DNA of 22,342 bases from an uncultured Clostridia bacterium (lineage in GTDB: Bacteria > Bacillota > Clostridia > Christensenellales > Aristaeellaceae), in contig CALCUD010000078.1 in the NCBI GenBank assembly GCA_937906775.1, forward strand, positions 1-22,342, given 5' to 3'. A program made the position numbers and the translations under genes. Positions 6,749 to 13,526 of this stretch are shown here, piece after piece (the first letter of the stretch is position 1; every line of letters begins with the position of its first letter). The notes beneath the pieces were generated by a model. That model worked only from the letters and a program-made list of their open reading frames with translations, was not told the DNA's origin and did no database searches.

Positions 6749-7014
6749 GTCTGTTTTTTTGCCTTTGGTGGGGACATGGATATCTTTTCGGGACTTTGGG
6801 TTGACAAGAGAAAAAAAGCGATCAATATTCTCAGACTCCATTTTAAAATCCAAAAAGGTCGCTTGGGAACAGGGTTGAAGATTCCGGTATCTTTTCCCGC
6901 CGGTTTATGACTCGATGATGCATGTCTTTCCCAAACAAATAAGCTGAAAGCTCGGATCTGTATTTCCAGCACCACTGTTTCCGTGATTCCTGTTTGTATT
7001 TTCTCAATTGAAGA
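6749..7014. other. Intergenic stretch, no supported gene
   Basis: Frames open here on both strands lack a ribosome site and family resemblance. The plus strand has a TTGACA (near 6800) with a 19-base spacer to TATTCT but no gene follows on that strand. Confidence 0.35.
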
Positions 7015-7059
7015 GGGGCTGCCTCTCATGATCTTTGCTGATCATTTTGAGACAGCCCC
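7015..7059. repeat. GGGGCTGTCTCA hairpin repeat, copy 2
   Basis: GGGGCTGCCTCTCA (7015-7028) pairs with TGAGACAGCCCC (7048-7059), enclosing TGATC/GATCA. The 20 bases 7040-7059 (GATCATTTTGAGACAGCCCC) are identical to 5144-5163 and in the same orientation. The repeat forms the last codons of the degraded DUF1492 frame. Confidence 0.75.
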
Positions 7060-7511
7060 AGGATCTCCGCGACCTCGAGCAGGGCGTCGCGGTGGTAGTT
7101 CATCATGGTGCGGCGGGTGTAGAACAGCTTCGCCGCGATCTGATTCCAGGATTAGAAGGACAGGTAGCGGAGCTCCAGAACGAGGCGGTGCTTCTGATCC
7201 GGCACCTGGAAGATGACCTTCCGGATCTCGTCGAGGGCATCCAGGAAATCGAGGATCTCATCGACGAGCGAAGCCTCGTAATCCACGATGCGGGCGATCA
7301 TATCCTCCAGCCCGTGAGGAAGAGAGCCGGAGCGCGGCATCCCGTTCATGACGGACGTGATGCGGGACGCGTTTTCGTTCATCGCGCGGAGGCGGTCCAG
7401 ATGATTGTCCAGCTGAATCTTCAGAAGAAAGCCGCGGGAAAGGAAATGGTACGCCTGATCCACCGGGCGGGTTTCGGCAGCGGATTCAGGCACACAGGCG
7501 GATGACGGCAT
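7026..7511 (-). pseudogene. Phage DUF1492-type regulator with an internal stop codon
   Basis: From ATG 7511 (AAGGAGG 9 bases upstream) the frame reads 119 residues to a TAA at 7154-7152, then continues in the same frame to TGA at 7028. Before the stop come a helical region (RLRAMNENASRITSVMNGMP, DEILDFLDALDEIRKVI) and HRLVLELRYLSF. Directly after it comes SWNQIAAKLFYTRRTMMNYH and LLEVAEIL, the helix-turn-helix expected next in DUF1492 (ArpU/RinA-like) phage proteins. These act late in phage operons as transcription regulators. One base change would explain the stop. The last codons (LSQNDQQRS) are made of the hairpin repeat at 7015-7059, so the natural 3' end was probably replaced too. The gene overlaps the frame upstream by some 25 bases. 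Confidence 0.7.
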
Positions 7512-7784
7512 GACGGTATTCCTCCTTGAATTTATTCAGGGTACGGGTTTCGAGCTTTTGCAGGAACTTCTCCCCTTCCTCTCAAACCAGGCGGAGCGGA
7601 AGAAGGAGGACGTATCCCGGAGCAGGTGCGCCGCGGCCGGATCATCCGGGCGCTTGCGAAGCGTGCGGCGGGCGGACTCGTAATCATCCGCCGCCTGACG
7701 GACGATCGCGATGCAGAGCAGCTCCCAGGGAGCGGTATCGGGCGGGGCGAAGCAGGTATCCCCTTCGGTGATGCGGGTATACAT
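7486..7784 (-). pseudogene. Small phage-type hypothetical protein, frameshifted
   Basis: The first frame starts at ATG 7784 (MYTRITEGDTCFAPPD; AAGGAG 11 bases upstream) and reads AIVRQAADDYESARRTLRKR.DDPAA..LL..TSSFFRSAWFE. Small phage proteins of this build normally continue past the FFRS.WF block. Here that continuation (EEGEKFLQKLETRTLNKFKE) is in another frame, meeting it near 7588 and ending at TGA 7488-7486. A single-base indel in the run GAGAGGAAGGGGAGAAG would restore one protein of about 98 residues. Function is unknown; in related phages it lies between a methylase or helicase and a DUF1492 regulator, as here. It could be a sequencing error rather than decay. Confidence 0.55.
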
Positions 7785-7791
7785 ATAGAGA

Positions 7792-7881
7792 TCAACTCCT
7801 TGCATTAAGAATATCGGGAAGCGCCTCAACGTCCGGAACGGATGGATCCGAGACCGGGAGAACAACGGCGGAACGTGTCAT
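7792..7881 (-). CDS. Putative 29-residue phage peptide, coupled to the methyltransferase gene
   Basis: ATG 7881 overlaps the methyltransferase stop as ATGA. The frame reads MTRSAVVLPVSDPSVPDVEA and eleven more residues, ending at TGA 7794-7792 beside the AAGGAGT that serves the next gene. The tight overlap and position between two phage genes favour a translated small ORF. It is not recognised and there is no independent support. Confidence 0.35.
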   Translation of the reverse strand: MTRSAVVLPVSDPSVPDVEALPDILNARS

Positions 7882-8921
7882 GGAGAACCGTCTGACAGAA
7901 CGATCCCGCGCAGGACGGCTTCGGCGAGGGGAAGCGGGACGGCGTTCGCCCAGAGGCGGTAGCGGGCGGCATCGGAACCCTTCACACCGGCCTCCCAGTC
8001 CTCCGGCATGCCCTGCAGGCGGCGGTATTCATCCGGGGTCAGGCGGCGGATGATCAGATCCTCCCCGTGAGGGAGCAGGGTGCGGGTCATTTCAGAACCG
8101 GTATCCTTGGCGCCGACGACGAGCGTCCGGGCGAGGCCGGAGGGCGACAGCAGCTTATCCTGCGTGTGGGGCGTGAGACGGTTGTTCCTTTCGAGGAAGG
8201 TCTCCGCCTCCGGGGGAAGGATCAGCGGGACAGAAGCCAGCGGTGCAGCGCGGGCGGGATCGGGTTGTTCCGCGCCTCGGAGAGCGCGATCAGTCGCTTC
8301 GCTCCCGCCGGCCGCAAATAATATTTCTCCGGCACTTCCGCCGACAAGATCGACCGCAAGGAAGAGACGGCGACGGTTCTGGGCGAGGCCCCAAAGAGCG
8401 GCGTTGAGGATCCGCCAGGCAAGCGAGAAACCGTCCGCCAGGACGCATCCGGCGTGCGGCCATCCGCCCGGCGGAGGTCCAGGAACAGACAGTTCTTCGC
8501 CCGCGAGGCCGCATAGCGTCCGCAGGACCAGATGGAAGGAATCGCCCCGGCCCGCGGACAGGGCGCCGGGGACGTTTTCCCAGAGGAGATAACGGGGTTT
8601 TTCGGAATGGGCTTTCATCTCCTTAATGAGCCGGACAGCTTCAAAGAACAGGGAGGACCGGGAGCCGCGGATGCCGGACTGCGCGCCGGCAGAGGAGAGA
8701 TCCTGGCAGGGCGAGCCGAAGGTGATCACATCGACCGGCGGGACGGACTCCCCTTTCAGGAGCCGGATATCGCCCAGCTGTTTCACGCGCGGAAAGCGGG
8801 CGGCAGTAACCCGGAGGGCATAGGAGTTCACCTCCGAGGACCAGACGGGACGGATTCCGGCACGCTTCGCCGCGAGCATGAACGCGCCGGAGCCGTCGAA
8901 GAGCGAGGCGGCGGTCAGCAT
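7878..8921 (-). CDS. DNA (cytosine-5-)-methyltransferase, phage-type
   Basis: This 347-residue protein has the C5-methylase motifs in order: motif I SLFDGSGAF (6-14, S-adenosylmethionine binding), motif IV FGSPCQDLS with catalytic Cys72, motif VI WENV (114-117), motif VIII region WGLAQNRRRLFL, motif IX RRLTPDEYRRLQGMPEDW, and motif X ending in WANAVPLPLAEAVL (ANA where GNA is usual). It transfers methyl groups to carbon 5 of cytosine in a target sequence that cannot be read from the protein. No restriction enzyme gene is near, so it is an orphan phage methylase, often used to protect phage DNA. The start at 8921 overlaps the helicase stop. It looks intact although both flanks are decayed. The region between motifs VIII and IX is short compared with many relatives. 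Confidence 0.85.
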   Translation of the reverse strand: MLTAASLFDGSGAFMLAAKRAGIRPVWSSEVNSYALRVTAARFPRVKQLGDIRLLKGESVPPVDVITFGSPCQDLSSAGAQSGIRGSRSSLFFEAVRLIKEMKAHSEKPRYLLWENVPGALSAGRGDSFHLVLRTLCGLAGEELSVPGPPPGGWPHAGCVLADGFSLAWRILNAALWGLAQNRRRLFLAVDLVGGSAGEILFAAGGSEATDRALRGAEQPDPARAAPLASVPLILPPEAETFLERNNRLTPHTQDKLLSPSGLARTLVVGAKDTGSEMTRTLLPHGEDLIIRRLTPDEYRRLQGMPEDWEAGVKGSDAARYRLWANAVPLPLAEAVLRGIVLSDGSP

Positions 8922-9412
8922 CCGGGAAGCTCAGCGCGGACGGCGTTCAGCAGCGCGGTCTGGGTCATGTCCTTCCCTTTCAGAGCCTGCAGGATCCTTT
9001 CATCCACGGTGCCGCGCGTGAGGATGTGATGGATGACAACGGTGCCGGAACGCTGACCCTGACGCCAGAGGCGGGCGTTCGTCTGCTGATACAGCTCCAG
9101 CGACCAGGTGAGGCCGAACCAGATCAGCGTCGAACCGCCCTGCTGGAGGTTCAGGCCGTGGCCGGCGGCGGCCGGATGGATCAGCGCGACCGGGATTTCC
9201 CCCGCGTTCCAGTCGCGGATGTCCTGCGGGGTGCGGATCTCGCGGGCCTGCGGGAAGCGGGCGCGGATCCGGTCGAGATCGTGCCGGAACCAGTACGCGA
9301 TCAGGACGGGTCTGCCGTTCGCGGATTCGAGGAGATCCTCGAGGGCGTCGAGCTTGTGAGCGTGGAAGGTAATATAGGAGCGCGATGAAGACTGGATTGG
9401 CGCCGTTCGCAC
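8915..9412 (-). pseudogene. Phage SNF2-type helicase, C-terminal fragment
   Basis: The frame carries the second RecA-like half of a phage SNF2/DEAD-family helicase: KLDALEDLLESANGRPVLIA, AYWFRHDLDRI, motif V IHPAAAGHGLNLQQGG, WFGLTWSLELYQ, motif VI QTNARLWRQGQ, then HHILTRGTVDERILQALKGK. Full-length relatives are about 450-500 residues; the Walker A/B half is missing. Homology begins near 9380 (residue 12), while the first residues come from unrelated DNA next to the double-hairpin repeat at 9413. The first listed codon has no ribosome site. The stop overlaps the methyltransferase start, the usual phage gene order. Without its ATPase motifs the product cannot act as a helicase. Confidence 0.8.
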
Positions 9413-9493
9413 CGCGACGAGGTTCGCCGACGGCGAAAGCGTCGCGTTATGACCGTCGCCGCGGCGAGGTTTGCCGGAGGCAAAATCACCGCG
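9413..9493. repeat. Double-hairpin palindromic repeat, copy 2
   Basis: Unit A (9413-9446): outer arms CGCGACG/CGTCGCG, inner TTCGCC/GGCGAA, both perfect. Unit B (about 9459-9493): inner arms TTTGCC/GGCAAA, outer GCGGCGA pairing with TCACCGC allowing one wobble. Same order, spacing and orientation as 2158-2238. The helicase fragment begins about 30 bases away on the left. Confidence 0.72.
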
Positions 9494-9555
9494 CCGTTAC
9501 GCCGGCGGGCGGGGGCCCGGGCCGGAAGAGCGAGATCCGAGACCGCGACTCTATG

Positions 9556-9584
9556 AAAAAAACCGACGGGATTGCTCCCGCCGG
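9556..9584 (-). terminator. Rho-independent terminator ending the minus-strand block
   Basis: On the minus strand CCGGCGGGA and TCCCGTCGG form a stem with a short loop (9584-9563), followed by seven T (9562-9556). It lies 9 bases after the stop of the transglutaminase-like gene. Confidence 0.85.
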
Positions 9585-9592
9585 AATTATGA

Positions 9593-11407
9593 TTATTTGA
9601 CTTTCACCTTGAAGGTGATCTTGTACCCCTTGTCCTTGCTCTGGACCGTGATGGTCACGGTTCCCTTCTTTCTGGCCTTGATCACGCCGGAAGAGGAGAC
9701 GGACGCGATCTTTTTATTGCTGCTCTTAAAGGTCACGCGCTGATTCGACGCGTTGGCCGGCTTCAGTTTCGCGATCTTGATTGTCATGGATTTACCCTTC
9801 TTCAGGGTGACGGTTTTGCCCTTCAGATTCCTGGTCGATCCGGACTTGACCACGGAGAAGGATTTGACCTTGACCGCGGTGACCGTGATCTTACATCTGG
9901 CTTTGACACCGCTTCCGTCGGTTGCCCGGCAGGTGATCACCGCCTTGCCCGGCTTCTTCGCGGTGACCCGGCCGTTTTGATTGACCGTCGCGATCTTTTC
10001 ATCGCTGCTTTCCCAGGTCACATCCTGCTTGGCGGTGCGCGGATAGACCAGAGCGCCAAGCGTATAGGATTTTCCGTCCTTCAGCGTTTTGGAGGTATCG
10101 GAAAGCAGGATCTGCCTGGCGCAGCTCTTGACCGTGACCTTGCAGTCCGCGTATACGTAGGATCCGTCCGGCGCCTTGGAATCCGCCACGCACCGGATCG
10201 TCGTCTTGCCCGCTCCGACCGCGGTCACAACGCCGGCGCTGCTGACCGTGACAACGTGCTCATCGTTGCTGTACCATTTCACGGCTTTGTTGGCGGCATC
10301 CGCCGGAGTGATCACCGGAGTGACCGTCACTTTCTCCCCCTCGGTCATCTTCAGCTTGGCCGAAGACAGTTTGATCCCGTCCACAGGCCGGGGTGCGACC
10401 TTGGCCTGAATGGTCCAGCTGTGGGAATCATAGGAGATATCCAGATACACCCGCTGGCCGTTCTGCATCCAGTTATGATCCCTGAGCGCCGCGATGGCGG
10501 TATAATTCGGAATCTCGGTCGAATATAGATTTCCGTATTCGTCCAGCTCGAACGTATTATTCCAGATATTGGGATCCATGGTGACGGCGATGGAGGTCTC
10601 GCCTTTGTCCAGACGGGCCTGGATCTCCGAGATTGCGGAATTCAGACGTTCGTCCAGCTCGCCTTCCTGATAGGCATAATTGTACACATACCCGGTGGAA
10701 ACGACATGATTGGGGATCCTGTCATCCATCTTGATACATTCATCCATCTCGGTATACTCGGTATATTTATGCCCATCGGTACATTCATGATGGGCTGTAC
10801 CGGTTTGGATCAGCGCCTCATTGGTAATGCAGAAATACGCGTAATTCCATGTTCCGCCTTTATGGGTGTACGGATCCCCGTCATTATTGTCATCCCAGGT
10901 CGCGTCGATGTTATACCATCTCCCGTCGATCTCGACCAGATTCCAGATATGATTTTCGCCGTAATTGTATTCCGTGTTGAATCCGGCGACATGAAGCAGG
11001 ATATCCAGCGCATGGGCATACGCCTGGCAGACGCCGCACCCGTCCAGAAGAACATCGGAAGCGTAGTGACCGGGCGGAGTCATCGCATAGGCGGCTTCAT
11101 AATCATAATCCGCGTTGTTGACGACATAGTCATGAAGGGCTTTGACCTTTTCATAATCCGTCATGTCATCCGTCAGCGTGGCGATGATCTGATCCACCTT
11201 GACCGCCAGATCCGCCAGCATGGAAATGTCCGGCGCCGTCCACGCGGCGTCCTCCAGCTCTTTATCCGTCGGATTGTCGTCCAGCGTGACCAGCTCGATC
11301 AGATAATCCAGCGTGCTCGCCAGCGCGCCGATCACAGGCGTCAGTGCCAGGATTGCGCACAGGACCAGCGCCAGGATCTGTCTGAGCAGTTTGTTCTGAT
11401 GATTCAT
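9593..11407 (-). CDS. Secreted transglutaminase-like protein with three Big_2 Ig-like domains
   Basis: This 604-residue protein starts with a signal peptide (LLRQILALVLCAILALTPV, residues 7-25). Residues about 70-180 are a transglutaminase-like (papain-fold) domain: KVKALHDYVVNNADYDYEAA, DGCGVCQAYA with the likely nucleophile Cys127, NHIWN with His153 and NIDATWDD with Asp168, so the Cys-His-Asp triad is complete. Three bacterial Ig-like Big_2 domains follow (about 345-430, 431-512, 513-604; pattern VTP..A..K.V.W.S.....V..V...G.V.A). GGAGG lies 8 bases before the ATG. Such proteins are outside the cell; the enzyme part may cleave or link peptides, and the Big_2 domains usually space or bind at the surface. 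The lysine-rich C terminus has no LPXTG. It lies last in the block, 46 bases after the GH31 gene. Confidence 0.88.
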   Translation of the reverse strand: MNHQNKLLRQILALVLCAILALTPVIGALASTLDYLIELVTLDDNPTDKELEDAAWTAPDISMLADLAVKVDQIIATLTDDMTDYEKVKALHDYVVNNADYDYEAAYAMTPPGHYASDVLLDGCGVCQAYAHALDILLHVAGFNTEYNYGENHIWNLVEIDGRWYNIDATWDDNNDGDPYTHKGGTWNYAYFCITNEALIQTGTAHHECTDGHKYTEYTEMDECIKMDDRIPNHVVSTGYVYNYAYQEGELDERLNSAISEIQARLDKGETSIAVTMDPNIWNNTFELDEYGNLYSTEIPNYTAIAALRDHNWMQNGQRVYLDISYDSHSWTIQAKVAPRPVDGIKLSSAKLKMTEGEKVTVTPVITPADAANKAVKWYSNDEHVVTVSSAGVVTAVGAGKTTIRCVADSKAPDGSYVYADCKVTVKSCARQILLSDTSKTLKDGKSYTLGALVYPRTAKQDVTWESSDEKIATVNQNGRVTAKKPGKAVITCRATDGSGVKARCKITVTAVKVKSFSVVKSGSTRNLKGKTVTLKKGKSMTIKIAKLKPANASNQRVTFKSSNKKIASVSSSGVIKARKKGTVTITVQSKDKGYKITFKVKVK

Positions 11408-11453
11408 AGATTCCGCCTCCGACGATTTCTTATTGCTTTACCGCTTCTTTTCC

Positions 11454-13475
11454 TTAGCGCTTTCTGAATACCGGGATCTCCTCGATCGGAGCGGCGGCCC
11501 GGACGGTCTTTCCGCCGTCCAGAATCTCACCGGTGTTGACATTCTCCCACTTTCCCGCGGGGAGATAGACATCCCGTTCAAACTCATTCAGGTGCAGGAT
11601 CGGCGCGACAAGGTATTCGCTGCCGAACATGTACTGATCCTGCAGATCCCAGCAGGCCGGATCGTCCGGGAACTCGAAGAACATCGTCCGGATCAGCGGC
11701 GCGCCGGTCTCGGAGGCTTCGCGGTACAGATCCCGGATATAATCATGCAGGGAGATCCGGACATCATAATATTTCTTCATGATCCGGTAATTATCCTCGC
11801 CGTAGCTCCAGAGCTCGTTCGGCTGGCCGGTGTGCAGATATCCGCCGCCCCAGTCGCGGTCGTCCAGCGGCGGGATATTGTAGGGACCGCGGTCCCCGTG
11901 CATCCGGAGAACGGCGGAATAGACCGCGAACTGATACCAGCGGATCAGCAGCTGGCGGAAATCCGGATCGTTCACATCGTCTGTCATGAAGCCGCCGATG
12001 TCCGTCGTCCACCACGGAATGCCCGCGAGGCCCATGTTCAGGCCCGCCTGGAGCTGCTCCGCAAAGCTTTCAAAGGTGCTCGGGATATCCCCGGACCAGA
12101 TCACGTTGCCGTACTTCTGGCTGCCCGCCCAGCCGCAGCGGAGCAGGTTCACGACCGGTTCGCCGGTTTTGCTCATCTCGTCATAGAAGATCCGGCTGTA
12201 CATCTGCGGATACATATTGCTGCAGCTCAGCGCGGGGCCGGCGGAGTAGCGGTAGTTGTCAAAATCGTACACGCCGTAATCCGGCTCGGAATTGTCGAGC
12301 CAGAAGGCGTCGATGCCGTAATCCGCATAGTTCTTTTTGCAGACGTTCCAGACATATTCCCGCGTTTCCGGGTTGAAGGGATCGATCTCCACGCAGTCGC
12401 CCTGATAATCGTAGGTCTGCGCCGCGCCGCGCTCCGTCCGGATCAGGAGTCCGCGTTCCATCATCGGATAGAAGTTTTCGCTCTTCCGGTCCACGCTGGG
12501 CCAGACCGAGACGATGACCCTGATCCCCATCGAATGCAGCTCATCCACCATGGCCTTCGGATCCGGCCAGTACTTCGTGTCAAACTTCCAGTCGCCCTGA
12601 ACCGTCCAGTGGAAGAAGTCGATCACGATCTGATCGATTTTGATGCCTTCCTTCTGATACGTGCGGGCAACGGTCAGGACCTCCTCCTGAGTGCGGTAGC
12701 GCAGCTTGCACTGCCACAGGCCCATCCGGTCCTCCGGGAACATCGGCGCGCGGCCGGTGACGTCCGTATAGTTCTTCAGGATCTGCTTCGGTCCGTCCGC
12801 CGCGGTGATCCAGTAATCCATCTGGCGGGTGCTTTTCGCCGTCCACTCGGTCAGGTTCTTCGCGAAGGCGACCGTGCCGACCGCGGGATTGTTCCACAGG
12901 AGGCCGTAGCCGAGGCTCGAGACCATGAACGGCACGCTGATCTGGGAATTCCGGTGCGCCAGTTCCAGCACATTCCCCTTCAGATCCAGATACGGCTGCT
13001 GATACTGACCCATGCCGTAGATCTTCTCGCCCTCATTGGCGTCGAAACGGACGGTCAGCGTATACTCGCTGGCCCCGATATTGCCCTTCCACTCGCGGTT
13101 CACGATCTTCAGGCAGCGGCTCAGCGGCACCAGCGTCCCGCCGTAGCTGCGATAGTATTCGCGCAGAATCAGCTTCCCGTCGCGGTAAAAGCTGATGACC
13201 CCGGCGAAGTTCACGGTCGCCCGGATCCGTCCGTTGACGATCTCCGCGCAGGGGACCTTTCCGACCGTTCCGTCGCCGTTCCAGTTATCCTCCTCGCCGA
13301 CCGTGACGGTGCAGGATACATCCTCCGGCTCTTCCGTCAGCGCCCAGTCATTGTCCGTCCGGCTGTCATACATATGCGCCCGGACGCGCAGGGAATCCTT
13401 TCCCCATCCTTCAATCCGGAGGGTTTCACCGCCGCGCTTCGCGATCAGCGCGTTCTTTTCCGCCGTAAACTGCAT
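11454..13475 (-). CDS. Glycoside hydrolase family 31 alpha-glycosidase (alpha-glucosidase or alpha-xylosidase)
   Basis: This 673-residue protein has GH31 architecture: N-terminal beta-sandwich (GEKIYGMGQYQQPYLDLKG, NSQISVPF), then the TIM barrel (GLWQCKLRYRTQEEVL, DQIVIDFFHW). The likely nucleophile is Asp394 in FWLDNSEPD and the likely acid/base Asp463 in WSGDIPSTFES; their 69-residue spacing fits the family. PWWTTDIGGF and RMHGDRGP are also typical. It cleaves alpha-linked glucose or xylose from the non-reducing end of oligosaccharides. No signal peptide, so cytoplasmic. I chose ATG 13475, with AGGAGG 10 bases upstream, over the in-frame ATG 13526 that touches the branching-enzyme stop. The gene for a branching enzyme lies just upstream, which favours an alpha-glucan substrate, but the subfamily resembles alpha-xylosidase-type members too. 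Confidence 0.88.
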   Translation of the reverse strand: MQFTAEKNALIAKRGGETLRIEGWGKDSLRVRAHMYDSRTDNDWALTEEPEDVSCTVTVGEEDNWNGDGTVGKVPCAEIVNGRIRATVNFAGVISFYRDGKLILREYYRSYGGTLVPLSRCLKIVNREWKGNIGASEYTLTVRFDANEGEKIYGMGQYQQPYLDLKGNVLELAHRNSQISVPFMVSSLGYGLLWNNPAVGTVAFAKNLTEWTAKSTRQMDYWITAADGPKQILKNYTDVTGRAPMFPEDRMGLWQCKLRYRTQEEVLTVARTYQKEGIKIDQIVIDFFHWTVQGDWKFDTKYWPDPKAMVDELHSMGIRVIVSVWPSVDRKSENFYPMMERGLLIRTERGAAQTYDYQGDCVEIDPFNPETREYVWNVCKKNYADYGIDAFWLDNSEPDYGVYDFDNYRYSAGPALSCSNMYPQMYSRIFYDEMSKTGEPVVNLLRCGWAGSQKYGNVIWSGDIPSTFESFAEQLQAGLNMGLAGIPWWTTDIGGFMTDDVNDPDFRQLLIRWYQFAVYSAVLRMHGDRGPYNIPPLDDRDWGGGYLHTGQPNELWSYGEDNYRIMKKYYDVRISLHDYIRDLYREASETGAPLIRTMFFEFPDDPACWDLQDQYMFGSEYLVAPILHLNEFERDVYLPAGKWENVNTGEILDGGKTVRAAAPIEEIPVFRKR

Positions 13476-13526
13476 AAATGGGATTCCTCCTCTGTCCGAT
13501 TGATCCGGCGTCTCCGGCCGGTTCAT

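Noticed and set aside
6665..6853. N-terminal extension of the LPPTG protein
   Set aside because: The ATG at 6664 has a ribosome site and begins a standard signal peptide; the upstream stretch would place it internally.
5116..7059. Composite transposon or insertion sequence
   Set aside because: The hairpins resemble element ends, but no transposase or target-site duplication is visible.
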